Part shown: one piece after another, positions 40,777 through 50,102 of the stretch
Layout of the letters: each line of letters begins with the position of its first letter
How positions within the stretch are numbered: the first letter of the stretch is position 1
Assembly: GCF_004364555.1 (NCBI RefSeq)
Contig: NZ_SOAM01000002.1
Span: 310,001-374,000, forward strand
DNA: 64,000 nucleotides
Direction of reading: 5' to 3'
From: Amnibacterium kyonggiense
GTDB taxonomy: Bacteria; Actinomycetota; Actinomycetes; Actinomycetales; Microbacteriaceae
Notes under the pieces: model-generated
Database searches by the model: none
What the model was told of the DNA's origin: nothing
What the model saw: only the letters and a program-made list of their open reading frames with translations
Translations under genes and position numbers: made by a program

Positions 40777-41715
40777 TTGGAGGTCCCCATCCCCGCTCCG
40801 TCCGACGGCCGCGTCGCCGTCTACATCGACTTCGACAACATCGTGATCTCCCGCTACGACGAGGTGCACGGTCGCGGCGACTTCCAGCGCGACCGGCAGC
40901 GCGCCGCCGCCGGATCGCTCTCGGAGGAGGAGTTCGCGGAGCGCCTCGAGGCGGCGACCGTCGACCTCGGCGCCGCGATCGACTTCGCGTCGAGCTTCGG
41001 CACCCTCGTGCTCACCCGCGCCTACGCCGACTGGTCGGCGCCGGTGAACGCCCGGTACCGCGGCCAGCTCGTCGGCCGCGCGGTCGACCTCGTCCAGCTC
41101 TTCCCCGCCGCGGCGTACGGGAAGAACGGCGCCGACATCCGCCTGGCGGTCGACGCGGTCGAGGACATGTTCCGGCTGCCCGACCTGACTCACGTCGTGA
41201 TCGTCGCCGGCGACTCCGACTACATCGCCCTCGCGCAGCGCTGCAAGCGGCTCGGCCGCTACGTCGTCGCCGTCGGCGTCGCCGGGTCCACGAGCCGGGC
41301 GCTCGCCGCGGCGGTCGACGAGCTCGTCACCTACGACGCCCTCCCCGGCACGAAGCAGGTCGAGCCCGTGCAGCAGGCTGAGCCGAAGCAGCGCCGGCAG
41401 ACGCGCCGCGCGAAGTCCCCCGAGCCGGAGCCGGAGCAGCCCGCGCAGGAGGAGCCGGAGGAGGACGAGGAGGACCCGCAGGTCGCGGCGACGGCCCTGC
41501 TGCAGCGGGCGCTGCGGCTCGGTCATGACCGCGGCGGCGACGATGCCGACTGGCTGCACAACTCGCAGGTCAAGGAGCAGATGAAGCGCCTCGACCCGTC
41601 GTTCAGCGAGCGCCGGCTCGGCTACCGCTCGTTCTCGGACTTCCTGCGCTCGCGCGGCGACCTCGTCGAGCTCGACGAGAGCAGCACCGCTCGCCTCGTC
41701 CGCCTCGCCGGCTAG
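40777..41715 (+). CDS. NYN-domain ribonuclease-like protein with OST-HTH/LOTUS domain
   Basis: Product of 312 residues. NYN (PIN-like) domain at about 12-180: VAVYIDFDNIVIS (Asp18, Asp20), KNGADIRLAVDAVEDMF and VVIVAGDSDYIALAQRCK, giving the acidic cluster of a metal-dependent RNase. A Lys/Glu/Pro-rich linker (185-235) leads to an OST-HTH (LOTUS) domain at about 240-310: DADWLHNSQVKEQMKRLDPS and YRSFSDFLRSRGDLVEL, an RNA-binding module. Start is taken as TTG 40777; no ATG or GTG in frame precedes the domain. RNA target unknown. Confidence 0.82.
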   Translation: MEVPIPAPSDGRVAVYIDFDNIVISRYDEVHGRGDFQRDRQRAAAGSLSEEEFAERLEAATVDLGAAIDFASSFGTLVLTRAYADWSAPVNARYRGQLVGRAVDLVQLFPAAAYGKNGADIRLAVDAVEDMFRLPDLTHVVIVAGDSDYIALAQRCKRLGRYVVAVGVAGSTSRALAAAVDELVTYDALPGTKQVEPVQQAEPKQRRQTRRAKSPEPEPEQPAQEEPEEDEEDPQVAATALLQRALRLGHDRGGDDADWLHNSQVKEQMKRLDPSFSERRLGYRSFSDFLRSRGDLVELDESSTARLVRLAG

Positions 41716-41722
41716 ACCCGCT

Positions 41723-41752
41723 CTCCGTTTCGGAGGCCTTCGCGTCCTCCGA
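41723..41752. terminator. possible terminator between NYN-LOTUS and RraA genes
   Basis: CGGAGG (41731-41736) pairs with CCTCCG (41746-41751) around a 9-nt loop, and CTCCG (41723-41727) can pair with CGGAG (41731-41735) instead. Weak compared with the other hairpins in the window, but it sits between two convergent genes. Confidence 0.4.
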
Positions 41753-41764
41753 GACGAAGAAGGG

Positions 41765-42442
41765 TCAGACCTCGATCTCGCCGCCGACCGAGCGGAGGTG
41801 CTGACGGAAGGTCCAGGTCGGGTCCTCCGCGCGGCGGGCGAGGTAGTCGGCGAACCGCAGCTGCTCGCGGAGCCCGGTGCCGGCGCGGATCCGGTCGGCC
41901 TGGGCGCGCTCCGCGTCGCGGATCGCGCGGGCGGCCGCGAGCACGGCCTCCGCCGCGGCCGCCTCCACCAGCACGACGCCGTCGTCGTCCGCGACGACGA
42001 GGTCGCCCGTCTCGACCGGCCACTCCCCCAGGTGCACAGTCCGGTCCCGGTGCACGTGCCGCGGCAGCGGGCCGGTCGGGATCGACCCCAGGCTCGAAAG
42101 CGGCAGCCCGATCGCGTGCAGGTCGGCGGTGTCGCGGTGCAGGCCCCACACGACGACGCCGGCGAGCCCCGCCTGCGCCGCCTCGAGCACGAGGAGGTCG
42201 CCCAGGCAGGCCTCGTCGAGCCGGCCGTCGTCGTCGACCACGAGCACGTCGCCGGGGCGGGCGCCGTCGATCGCCTCGAGGAGCCGGTCGACGCTGCCGA
42301 GGTGCAGCGCGGGCGCCGCGGCGCCGGCGAACGGCCTCCCGGGCAGGAGGGGCACCAGGCCGGCCGGGCCGCACCGCACCGGCACGCCGACCCGGAGGCA
42401 GCCGTCCGCCACGTGCGCCGTCGTCAACCCGTCGAGCTCCAC
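41765..42442 (-). CDS. RraA-like / 4-hydroxy-4-methyl-2-oxoglutarate aldolase-type protein
   Basis: Product of 225 residues with the RraA fold: TAHVADGCLRVG, GARPGDVLVVDDDGRLDEACLGDLLVLEAAQAG (Gly-Asp and the metal/substrate site) and LAGVVVWGLHRDTADLHAIGLPL (the G-x-x-R-D motif). Related proteins are class II aldolases or oxaloacetate decarboxylases; others bind RNase E, which is unlikely as the role here. GTG start at 42442 with TAGCGT exactly 6 nt upstream, a leaderless-type promoter. Divergent from the monooxygenase-like gene. Confidence 0.82.
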   Translation of the reverse strand: MELDGLTTAHVADGCLRVGVPVRCGPAGLVPLLPGRPFAGAAAPALHLGSVDRLLEAIDGARPGDVLVVDDDGRLDEACLGDLLVLEAAQAGLAGVVVWGLHRDTADLHAIGLPLSSLGSIPTGPLPRHVHRDRTVHLGEWPVETGDLVVADDDGVVLVEAAAAEAVLAAARAIRDAERAQADRIRAGTGLREQLRFADYLARRAEDPTWTFRQHLRSVGGEIEV

Positions 42443-42496
42443 ACCGCGACGCTAGCGCGGCGCGCCGACCGGCGCCGACCGGGCAGGCTGGAGCGC

Positions 42497-43069
42497 ATGA
42501 CCGCCGCCCTGCCGATCACCGTGTCCGTCACCCGCCGGGTGCCCCCGGACCGCGTCCGCGAGGCGCAGGCGTGGCTGCGGAGCGGCCAGGACCTCGTCGC
42601 CGCGATGCCGGGCTACCTCGGATCGGGGTGGATCCGCTCGGGCGCCGACGGCGAGGAGTGGCACGTGCTCTACCGGTTCCGCGACGCGGCGAGCCTCGCC
42701 GCGTGGGAGGCGTCGAGCGAGCGCGCCTGGTGGGTGGCGAGCGCCGCCGGGATCGTGGAGGACTCCCGGGTGGAGCGCCGGACGGGCATCGAGGGCTGGT
42801 TCGAGGCGCCGAGCAGCGTGGAGGTGGCGGACGCGGCACCGCCGGCGCCGCCGCGGTGGAAGCAGATGGTGAGCATCTTCATCGTCTTCTACCCGCTCAG
42901 CCTCGCGATCCAGTTCTTCGCCGCCCCGGTGACCGGGGGCCTGGAGCTGTGGCTCCGCGTCCTCGTCACGGTGGTGATCGCGACGCCGCTGATGACCTAC
43001 CTGCTGCTGCCGCTCGTGACCAGGGCGCTGCGCCCGTGGCTGCTGCGGCGCCCGGTCAGGAGCCGCTGA
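42497..43069 (+). CDS. ABM-domain protein with two membrane spans
   Basis: Product of 190 residues. N-terminal half (5-100) is an antibiotic-biosynthesis-monooxygenase (ABM) ferredoxin-like domain: VSVTRRVPPDRVREAQAWLR, MPGYLGSGWIRS, EWHVLYRFRDAASLAAWEAS. The C-terminal half has spans at about 128-146 and 152-172 and a basic end (RPWLLRRPVRSR). This ABM-plus-membrane form is common in actinobacteria; function unknown. CAGGCT lies 7 nt before ATG. The end overlaps the convergent NERD gene by 14 nt. Confidence 0.82.
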   Translation: MTAALPITVSVTRRVPPDRVREAQAWLRSGQDLVAAMPGYLGSGWIRSGADGEEWHVLYRFRDAASLAAWEASSERAWWVASAAGIVEDSRVERRTGIEGWFEAPSSVEVADAAPPAPPRWKQMVSIFIVFYPLSLAIQFFAAPVTGGLELWLRVLVTVVIATPLMTYLLLPLVTRALRPWLLRRPVRSR

Positions 43070-43880
43070 GCAGCGTCAGCAGGCCCGGGAGCACGATCGC
43101 CGACGAGCCCGCGGCGGTGAGCCCGAGCAGACCGACGACCCAGCCCGCCCGGACCCGCGCCGCGGCGCGGACCTCGCGGGTGAGGCCGGAGAAGGCGAGC
43201 AGCAGCTCGGGGCCGGCCTCGACGGTCGGCAGCCACGTCGCCGGGTCCTCGAACCGTGCGACGAGCGCGCGGACCTCGGCGGCGGAGAGGCGCTCCGGCT
43301 GGCTGCGGAGGAACCGGCGCAGCTGCTCGGCGCGCAGCACCTCCGCGGTGCGGGGCGAGCGGGTCACGCGCATGCGCTTGGCGCCGACGACGGCGACGAC
43401 CGGGCGCACGGCGGGCGGGTCGGCGAGGACGCCGCCCACGATGCGGTCGATGCGCCGCGCCTCCGCCTCCGCCTTCTGCACGATCGGGCTGCTCGAGCCG
43501 TTCACCAGGACGGTGCGGCCGGCGACCCACACCGACGCGTCGACGTGGTGCTTCGTGTTCACGGTGAAGACGCCGCCGGGGCCGACGACGAGGTGGTCGA
43601 TGTCCGCGCCGTTCCTGCCGACCGGCAGGGAGTGGAGGACGGTCCAGCCCGCGGGCAGACCCGTCAGCCGGGCCGCGACGGCGCGCTCGCCGATCGCGCC
43701 GGTGAACCAGGGGCGGGCCTCCGGGGCGATCGGGTCGCGGCCCACGAGGCGCTCGACGGCCGTGCGGGGCCGGGAGGCCGCCTGCTGCAGCAGGACCTGC
43801 TCGAGCAGCGCCTGGGCGGGCACGCGGTCGCGCATCGTGCCGGTCGGCGCGGGCACCACGGGCGCGGTCGTCTGGGTCAT
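43056..43880 (-). CDS. NERD nuclease-related domain protein with C-terminal membrane span
   Basis: Product of 274 residues. The NERD domain (about 60-170) is complete: WFTGAIGERAVAARLTGLP (Glu), GRNGADIDHLVVGPGGVFTV (Asp), NTKHHVDASVWVAGRTVLVN (Lys as third catalytic position). A hydrophobic stretch near 245-268 (VVGLLGLTAAGSSAIVLPGL) may anchor it. Unlike the dnaJ-NERD fusion at 30392-31309, it retains Lys in NTKHH. Role unknown; nuclease activity is an inference from the fold. TACGGT stands 6 nt before ATG. Confidence 0.85.
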   Translation of the reverse strand: MTQTTAPVVPAPTGTMRDRVPAQALLEQVLLQQAASRPRTAVERLVGRDPIAPEARPWFTGAIGERAVAARLTGLPAGWTVLHSLPVGRNGADIDHLVVGPGGVFTVNTKHHVDASVWVAGRTVLVNGSSSPIVQKAEAEARRIDRIVGGVLADPPAVRPVVAVVGAKRMRVTRSPRTAEVLRAEQLRRFLRSQPERLSAAEVRALVARFEDPATWLPTVEAGPELLLAFSGLTREVRAAARVRAGWVVGLLGLTAAGSSAIVLPGLLTLLSGS

Positions 43881-43969
43881 CCTCCGACCGTAGGGACCGG
43901 CGGATGCACGGTGCAGACCCAGAGGGGGCGCCCCGCGGGCGGGTGCTCCCCGGCCGGGGGCCGCGGGCG

Positions 43970-45223
43970 TCAGTACCCGGCGGGGTCGCGGAGCAGCGGG
44001 CAGGTCATGCAGTGGCCGCCGCCGCGGCCGCGGCCGAGCTCCGCGCCCCGGATCGTGCGCACCTCGATGCCCGCCTCGGCGAGGAGGTCGTTCGTGCGCG
44101 TGTTGCGGTCGTAGGCGAACACGACGCCGGGCCGGACCGCGACGACGTTGTTCGCGCTGTCCCACTGCTGGCGCTCGGCGGCGAAGTCGTCCCCGCCGGT
44201 GTTCACGACGCGCAGCCGGTCGAGGCCGAGCGCGCGCTGCACGACGTCGAGGAACGGCGCGGTCTCGTGGACGACCTCCACGCCGCCGCCGGCGCCGGGC
44301 CGGAGCGTGAACGGCGTGACGTCGTCGACGATCGCGCGGTAGACCGTGACGACGTCCTCCGCCGCGAAGGTGAGCACGGTGTCGAGGTGCATGGCGGCGC
44401 GGAGCTTCGGCATCCCGGCCACGACGACGCGGTCCGCGGCGCCGGTCTCGAACAGCCGGGCGGCCAGCTGCCCGATCGCCTGCCGGCTCGTGCGCTCCGA
44501 CATCCCGACGAGCACGACGCCGGAGCCGTCCGCCGACGGCGACACGGGCATCACGTCGCCGCCCTCGATGGTCGCCGCGCCCCAGGAGCGCTCCGGGTCG
44601 CCCCAGAGCAGCTGCTGCTCGACCGGCGCGAAGTCCGGGTGGAAGCGGTACACCGCCTTCATCAGGAGCGTCTCGTCGCGCCGGGCGCCGAAGTACAGCG
44701 GGTTCAGCGTGTAGCCGCCGCCGATCCAGCAGGTCGTGTCCCGCGTGTAGAGCATGTTCGGCAGCGGCGGCATCAGGTAGTCGCTCGGCCGACGGTCCGG
44801 CCCCGTCGGATGGAGGTAGGTCGGCCGGTCCACGCCCGGCAGGTCCTCGACCGCCATGCCGCCGACGAGCAGCGCGGCGAGCGCGTCGGCTTCCAGCCCC
44901 TCGAGGTGCGCACGCGTCGGCTCGACGAACACCGGGCCGACCTCGTTCGCGGTCACCTTGCGGTCGAGCAGCCAGTCCCGGGCGCCGGGGACCGCGAGGG
45001 TCTCGGCGAGGACCTCGTGCAGCTCGAGCACCTCGACGTCCTCCGCCTCGAGCGCGGCGACGAAGGCGCGGTGGTCGCGCTGCGCCTCCTCCACCCAGAG
45101 CACGTCGTCGAAGAGCAGCTCCTCGCGATTGCTCGGCGTCAGCCGCTCGTGCGCGAGCCCGGGCGCGCACACCAGCACACGCCGCAGTCGGCCGACCTCG
45201 GACCAGGCACCGAACGCCGTCAT
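43970..45223 (-). CDS. arcA: arginine deiminase
   Basis: Product of 417 residues that hydrolyses arginine to citrulline and ammonia. Guanidino-modifying signatures: [40 protein letters not shown] (catalytic His and Asp) and the C-terminal [14 protein letters not shown] with nucleophile Cys405. No arcB, arcC or arcD lies beside it, so the citrulline route is either encoded elsewhere or the enzyme serves acid or nitrogen physiology alone. CAGGCT is 6 nt before ATG, leaderless type. Confidence 0.95.
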   Translation of the reverse strand: MTAFGAWSEVGRLRRVLVCAPGLAHERLTPSNREELLFDDVLWVEEAQRDHRAFVAALEAEDVEVLELHEVLAETLAVPGARDWLLDRKVTANEVGPVFVEPTRAHLEGLEADALAALLVGGMAVEDLPGVDRPTYLHPTGPDRRPSDYLMPPLPNMLYTRDTTCWIGGGYTLNPLYFGARRDETLLMKAVYRFHPDFAPVEQQLLWGDPERSWGAATIEGGDVMPVSPSADGSGVVLVGMSERTSRQAIGQLAARLFETGAADRVVVAGMPKLRAAMHLDTVLTFAAEDVVTVYRAIVDDVTPFTLRPGAGGGVEVVHETAPFLDVVQRALGLDRLRVVNTGGDDFAAERQQWDSANNVVAVRPGVVFAYDRNTRTNDLLAEAGIEVRTIRGAELGRGRGGGHCMTCPLLRDPAGY

Positions 45224-45254
45224 CGACCCAGCCTGGCAGAGCGCGGGACCGGCG

Positions 45255-46496
45255 TCAGACGGTCGCGTCCTGGTCCGCGGCCCGGTCGGCGGGCTGCTCG
45301 GTCGTCGCGGCGAGCTTCAGGATCTCGCCCTGCGCGCGGGAGGCCCACTCCTGCAGGTCCTGCTCGTCCATCGAGCCCTTCGACTTCGGCATGACGTTCA
45401 GCACGCAGAAGGTGCCGATGTTCTCGCCGGCCTCGTTCTTGATCGGCGCGCCGGCGTAGAACCGCAGCTGGCCGACGTCGTTCATCGGGCTGTCCTTCGT
45501 GCGCTCGTCGCGGAAGGTGTTCTCGATGATCAGCGGCTCGTCGCCCTGGACCGTGTACTGGCAGATCGACGTCTCGGCGGGGCCGCTGCGGCCCTGCGGC
45601 GCGGTGTTCGCTACGAAGAACTGGCGGTCGCCGTCCATCAGGCTGATCCAGGCGGCGTCGGCGCCGAAGTGCTGCTTCGCCTCCTGCGCGAGCCGGTCGA
45701 GGGCCTCGTGGTCCGCGGTCGCCATGACCTTCTCGCCCGGCTTCCACTGCCACTGGTGCTCGGTCAGCTCGTGCTCGAAGCGGTACGGATCGAGCGCGCG
45801 GGCCTCGTCGAGCGCCGGGGCCGAGATCGAGGCGAACGCGTCGGACCACTCGGCGTAGAGCGCCGGCGAGCCGTACGGCCGGCCCGGCTCCGCCTGCGGT
45901 GCCGAGTGCTCGAAGAACTGGAAGCCGTCGTAGCGGCCGACGAGCTCGCGGGTGATCGCGTTCAGCAGGTCCGCGCGGCGCTGGCCGATGCGGGCCGCGA
46001 TGCCGCGGTACTCCGGCAGCGAGTCGACCTCCTGGATGCCCGCGATGATGACGCGCGCGGACGGCTTCGTCTCGGAGGCGAGGCGGTCGAGGAGGCGGAT
46101 CATGTCCGCCCGGTACTCGTCGGCGGGGGTGAGCCGGACGGCGTCGTTCATGCTGAGCACGACGAGCACCAGGTCGAAGGGCGCGAGCGACGTGTCGCCG
46201 ATGTACGCCTGGACGGCGGCCATCGGCATCATCTCGTCGCCGATGTAGCGGATGTCGGTGGGCCGCGTCGTGCGCCGGGTGAGGGCGCGGGCGAGCTGGC
46301 CCGTCATCGCGAGCTCGTGGGTCACGGTGCCCCAGCCGTGCGTGGGTCCGTTGCCGAGGAGGAGCACCCGGTCCGGGTCGTCGGCGCCCGAGACGATCAC
46401 GGGCGAGTCGCGCGGGACCGGCACCGACTGCTGGACGTAGATCATCTTCGTGTACCAGAGCTTCGCGGCGGCGCGAGCGATGCGGCTCTCGAGCAT
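45255..46496 (-). CDS. SGNH-hydrolase-like domain fused to a GAF domain
   Basis: Product of 413 residues. The N-terminal domain (about 30-235) has the SGNH layout: [20 protein letters not shown] at block [12 protein letters not shown] at block III. Block I has no Ser (GNGPT in place of GDSxT), so classical esterase chemistry is doubtful. The C-terminal domain (about 265-395) is a GAF sensor: [60 protein letters not shown] domains of this type sit in light, redox or ligand sensors. Divergent from the degenerate kinase gene. Function not known. Confidence 0.8.
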   Translation of the reverse strand: MLESRIARAAAKLWYTKMIYVQQSVPVPRDSPVIVSGADDPDRVLLLGNGPTHGWGTVTHELAMTGQLARALTRRTTRPTDIRYIGDEMMPMAAVQAYIGDTSLAPFDLVLVVLSMNDAVRLTPADEYRADMIRLLDRLASETKPSARVIIAGIQEVDSLPEYRGIAARIGQRRADLLNAITRELVGRYDGFQFFEHSAPQAEPGRPYGSPALYAEWSDAFASISAPALDEARALDPYRFEHELTEHQWQWKPGEKVMATADHEALDRLAQEAKQHFGADAAWISLMDGDRQFFVANTAPQGRSGPAETSICQYTVQGDEPLIIENTFRDERTKDSPMNDVGQLRFYAGAPIKNEAGENIGTFCVLNVMPKSKGSMDEQDLQEWASRAQGEILKLAATTEQPADRAADQDATV

Positions 46497-46646
46497 GGGG
46501 TGGGGCCTCTTCCGTGAGCTCTCGTGGTGGTCTCGTCCATGAGATCGCTGACGCATCGATTCTCCCCAGCGGAAACGCCGTGCGACACGCCCCAGAGGGA
46601 GGGGCGGTGCTGGGCGCGCCGCTGCCGGATCGGGTTGAATCACACG

Positions 46647-48290
46647 GTGGGGATTTCCGCGACCGTCACGGGCATCGGCGGGTGGACCGTCGGCCCGGTG
46701 GTGGGTCGGCGGCCTGCCGGCGTCGCCCGCGACGCGGTGCACCCCGGGACCGGCGCCCGCGCCGTGCTCGTCGTCGTCGACGACCGCTTCACGGGCCGCG
46801 GCCTGCCCGATCCCGAGACCGTCGCGCGCGCCGCGGTGGTCGGGTCGCCGCTCGTCGTGCCGATGCTCGACGCCGGGATCCTCGAGGACGGCTCGCGCTG
46901 GTACGTCACGCCCGCCGCGCCCGGGCCGGTGCTCGACCCGGCCGCGGGCTGCTCGCCGCGCCGCGCGGCGAGCATCGTGGAGGCCGTCGCCCGGGCCCTC
47001 GCCGCCGTGCACGCGGCCGGCCTCGTGCACGGGCTGGTCGGGCCCGCGGCCGTCGTGCCCGCCACCGCGCGGCACGCCGACCGTGCGGTGGGCACCACGC
47101 TGCTGCTCGACACCGGCGTCGCGGCCCTGCTCGGCGACCGCGCCGGCGAGCTCGCGCAGGCCGCGGGCGTCTCCCTCCCGAACGACCGCGGGCCGGCCGC
47201 GGACGTGCACGCGCTCGGCGGGCTGCTGCTCCGCCTGCTGACGGCCGCGGCGCCGGCCGGTCCGGCGCTCGCCGCGCTCCCGGTGCCGCTCCGCGCCCTC
47301 CTCTCCTCGATGCTCGACGAGCACCCGTCGCGTCGGCCGACCGCGGACGCCGTCGCCCAGCAGCTCGCGGGCCTGCGGGAGGGGCTCCTCGCGACCGGGC
47401 CGGTCGAGCTGCCGCGCGCGGTCTCCGCACCCGTGCCGGTCGTCAGCGCACCCGTGCCGATGCAGCGCGCCGTGACGGCGCCGCGGACCGCGGTCGCGCC
47501 GCGGGTCGCGGTGCCGCCGCCGGTCGCCGCCCCGCACACGGCCGAGTCGCCGATCGTCGTGCCGAGGGCGACGCCCGCTCCGGCGCCGTCGCTCTGGACG
47601 GGGCCCGTGCCCGTCTCGACGCCCGACCGTCCGCGTCGTCGGCGGGTCGGCCGCGCCCTGCTGCTGGCGGGCGGCGTCGGGCTCGCCGGCCTGCTCGTCG
47701 GCGTCGTCACCCACTTGCCGCTCGACCGCGGGCGCAGCGACGGCGCGGTCGCGGCCGCGGCGGAGAACGGCGTCTTCGCGGCGCCGGCGACTCCCGCCGC
47801 GGACACCGCAGCGTCCTTCGGATCGTCGGGCTCCGTCGCCCCGTCCGGCACGGCGTCGAAGACGGGGAAGCACGCGGCCTCCTCGCAGCGCGCCGCCGCC
47901 CCGCCGGCCTTCGCGCGGCCGACCGCGAAGGTGCCGTCGCCGCTCGCCGCCTCCGCGACGTCTCCGAGGCCGTCCCGGAACACCACGCCTCCCTCGCCCC
48001 GGCCGTCGAGCCCGGTGAGCTCCGCGCCGTCGTCCTCGATTCCGTCATCGTCGGCGCCCTCGTCGTCCGCGCCGTCGGCGCCGCCGGCCTCCGCGCCGCC
48101 GACCTCGTCCGACCCGGCGCCCGCGACGTCCGCCTCCTCGGCGCCGTCCTCGAGCGCGCCGGCGGAGGAGCCGACCACGACGGCGTCGTCCAGCCCGACC
48201 ACGCCCTCCGCCGATCCGACCACGCCGACCGAGAACCCGTCCCCGTCCGAGTCGGTCGCGAGCACCCCGACGGACTCCCCCGCGGCCTGA
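46647..48290 (+). CDS. degenerate Ser/Thr kinase-like membrane protein with Ser/Pro-rich tail
   Basis: Product of about 547 residues. The first 250 resemble a Hanks-type kinase (WTVGPVVGRRPAGVARDAV, SIVEAVARALAAVHAAGLVH, a LLLRLLTAAAP helix, EHPSRRPTADAVAQQLAGL), but the ATP-binding Lys, the HRD Asp (HGLVGPAAVV) and DFG (LLDTGVAAL) are missing, so it is a pseudokinase. A span (about 370-392) follows a basic stretch, and about 155 residues of Ser/Pro/Thr/Ala low complexity would lie outside. GTG 46647 starts the domain; frames open up to 46524. Divergent from the SGNH-GAF gene. Confidence 0.7.
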   Translation: MGISATVTGIGGWTVGPVVGRRPAGVARDAVHPGTGARAVLVVVDDRFTGRGLPDPETVARAAVVGSPLVVPMLDAGILEDGSRWYVTPAAPGPVLDPAAGCSPRRAASIVEAVARALAAVHAAGLVHGLVGPAAVVPATARHADRAVGTTLLLDTGVAALLGDRAGELAQAAGVSLPNDRGPAADVHALGGLLLRLLTAAAPAGPALAALPVPLRALLSSMLDEHPSRRPTADAVAQQLAGLREGLLATGPVELPRAVSAPVPVVSAPVPMQRAVTAPRTAVAPRVAVPPPVAAPHTAESPIVVPRATPAPAPSLWTGPVPVSTPDRPRRRRVGRALLLAGGVGLAGLLVGVVTHLPLDRGRSDGAVAAAAENGVFAAPATPAADTAASFGSSGSVAPSGTASKTGKHAASSQRAAAPPAFARPTAKVPSPLAASATSPRPSRNTTPPSPRPSSPVSSAPSSSIPSSSAPSSSAPSAPPASAPPTSSDPAPATSASSAPSSSAPAEEPTTTASSSPTTPSADPTTPTENPSPSESVASTPTDSPAA

Positions 48291-48311
48291 CGGCTCGGGA
48301 CGACGTCGCGC

Positions 48312-49049
48312 TCAGGCGTCGCGGCGGTCCGCGACCTCCGCGAAGCGGCGGAGCAGGCGCTGCGGCTCGGTGACGGTCGCGGCTCGCAGGTCGGCCGCGA
48401 TCGCCTCGTACTCCTCCGGCGGGAAGTAGCCGTGCCGCTGGTAGATCCCGGCGCGGCGGATGAAGTCGTCGGTGGTCGGCTCGGGGTGGAACTGGCTCGC
48501 GAGGATCGACGCGGCCCGGTACAGCTGCACCGGGCTCGCGTCGTTCGTCGCCAGCAGCACGGCGCCCGGCGGCGGCTCCGGTGCGGACTCCTTGTGCCCG
48601 GTCAGCGCGGTGAAGCGGTCCGGGAGCGCGCCGGCGATCGGGTCCGCGCGCCCCGCCGCCGTCAGCCGGCTCTCCGCCGCGGACACCGGCTCCGGGTGCG
48701 TGCGGTCGACCACGCCGCCGAGCACGAGCGTGAGGACGCCGATCCCGAAGCAGGTGAAGAAGACGGGGATCCCCCGCTCGAGCGCCCGCTCGGCGAGGGC
48801 CGCGAGCTGCCGCTCGGCGAGCCGCTGTCCGCGCGACTTCGCCTCGTCCGGGTCGGAGACGGAGTAGGGGCTGCCGCCGACGACCACCCCGCCGAGGCCG
48901 TCCGCGAAGTCGGGGGCCAGCTCCTCCCGATCGGCGCTCCGGGCGACGATCCGGTCGCCGAGCCCCGACGCCCGCCGTACCGAGGCGAGCTCCCCCTCGC
49001 GCGCGTCCTGCTCCGGCCGCATCTGCAGCAGCACGAACGGGAGCGACAC
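48312..49049 (-). CDS. class I glutamine amidotransferase-like protein
   Basis: Product of 245 residues, GATase1 fold: VLLQMRPEQDA at the N-terminus, GVVVGGSPYSVSDPDE (oxyanion strand), VFFTCFGIGVLTLVLGG (nucleophile Cys) and ASQFHPEPTTDDF (His and Glu). It resembles the free-standing GuaA-like amidotransferases of unknown acceptor; residues 205-245 form a helical tail. TACCCT lies exactly 6 nt before the GTG at 49049, a leaderless-type start, which is why I do not use the earlier frame. Convergent with the pseudokinase gene. Confidence 0.85.
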   Translation of the reverse strand: MSLPFVLLQMRPEQDAREGELASVRRASGLGDRIVARSADREELAPDFADGLGGVVVGGSPYSVSDPDEAKSRGQRLAERQLAALAERALERGIPVFFTCFGIGVLTLVLGGVVDRTHPEPVSAAESRLTAAGRADPIAGALPDRFTALTGHKESAPEPPPGAVLLATNDASPVQLYRAASILASQFHPEPTTDDFIRRAGIYQRHGYFPPEEYEAIAADLRAATVTEPQRLLRRFAEVADRRDA

Positions 49050-49111
49050 CCGTGCAGGGTAGAACCGAGGCGCTGGGCGTCGCGCGCCCGGCTGCAACAG
49101 GAGGTCGCACG

Positions 49112-49954
49112 ATGCGCGTGCTCGAGGTCCGACGCCCCGCCGGAGGGGTGCTCCAGGCGTACGACGGCGGGCCGACGGGCCGCTCGGACGAGCTGGCCGT
49201 GTTCTGGCACGGCGGCACGCCGAACACCGGTGCGCCGCCGGAGCCGCTGCGGGCCGACGCCGCGGTGCTCGGCATCCGCCTGATCGGCGCGGACCGGCCG
49301 GGCTACGGCGGCAGCACGCGGGACCCGGAGGCGTCGATCGCGGACGTGGTGCCGGACGTGCTCGCCGTCGCGGACGCGCTCGGCGTGGCGCGCTTCGCGG
49401 TGCTCGGCCACTCCGGCGGCGGCCCGCGGGTCCTCGCCTGCGCCGCGCTCGCCGGGCCGTGGGTCCGCGCCGCGGTCGCCGTCTCCTCCCCCGCGCCGCC
49501 CGACGCGGGCGGGCTCGACCGCTTCGCCGGAATGGCGCCCGGGATCGTCGCCGAGCAGCGCGCAGCGGTCGCGGGCCGGGCGCCGCTGCTCGAGCTGATC
49601 GAGCGGGACGAGTTCGACGAGCGCGCGTTCACCGAGGCGGACCGCGCCGCGCTGGCCGGCCCGTGGTCGTGGTTCGGGCCGGACGTCGCCGCCGCGGTCC
49701 GGAACGGACCCGACGCGCAGGCCGACGACCTGCTCGCGGCGGCGCGCCCGTGGGGCTTCGACGTCGGCGGCGTCGCGGCGCCGGTGCTCGTGGTGCACGG
49801 CGCCGACGACCGGATGGTGCCCGCCGCGCACGGCGCTTGGCTCGCGGAGCGGCTGCCCGCCGGCGAGCTCCGGAGCGTGCCGGGTGCGGGGCACATCAGC
49901 GTGCTCGACGAGTCGACCGCCCTGCTGCGGGAGCTGCGCCGCCGCGCCGGCTGA
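49112..49954 (+). CDS. alpha/beta hydrolase
   Basis: Product of 280 residues: FWHGGTPNTG (oxyanion), GADRPGYGGS, FAVLGHSGGGPRVLACAA (nucleophile Ser), LVVHGADDRMVP (Asp) and PGAGHISVLD (His), with a helical cap at about 140-205. Substrate unknown. One of few genes here with a strong ribosome site (AGGAGG, 7 nt before ATG). The 148-bp gap that follows (49955-50102) shows no gene or clear signal. Confidence 0.87.
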   Translation: MRVLEVRRPAGGVLQAYDGGPTGRSDELAVFWHGGTPNTGAPPEPLRADAAVLGIRLIGADRPGYGGSTRDPEASIADVVPDVLAVADALGVARFAVLGHSGGGPRVLACAALAGPWVRAAVAVSSPAPPDAGGLDRFAGMAPGIVAEQRAAVAGRAPLLELIERDEFDERAFTEADRAALAGPWSWFGPDVAAAVRNGPDAQADDLLAAARPWGFDVGGVAAPVLVVHGADDRMVPAAHGAWLAERLPAGELRSVPGAGHISVLDESTALLRELRRRAG

Positions 49955-50102
49955 ACGATGGACGACCCGGGCGGCGTGCGGGGCCGGCCGACCCGCGGCG
50001 CGCACGGCGTCTCGGGCGGCCCGGCGGTCCGCACGCGCATCACCCGGGTCGTGGGGCCTGTGTACTCCCGGTTCCGCGTTCAGGCGGGCCGGACACGCCG
50101 GT

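Noticed and set aside
46524-46646. Longer N-terminus of the pseudokinase starting at 46524
   Set aside because: The extra 41 residues are Cys/Arg-rich without similarity to a kinase and would fill the divergent promoter region; kept only as an alternative.
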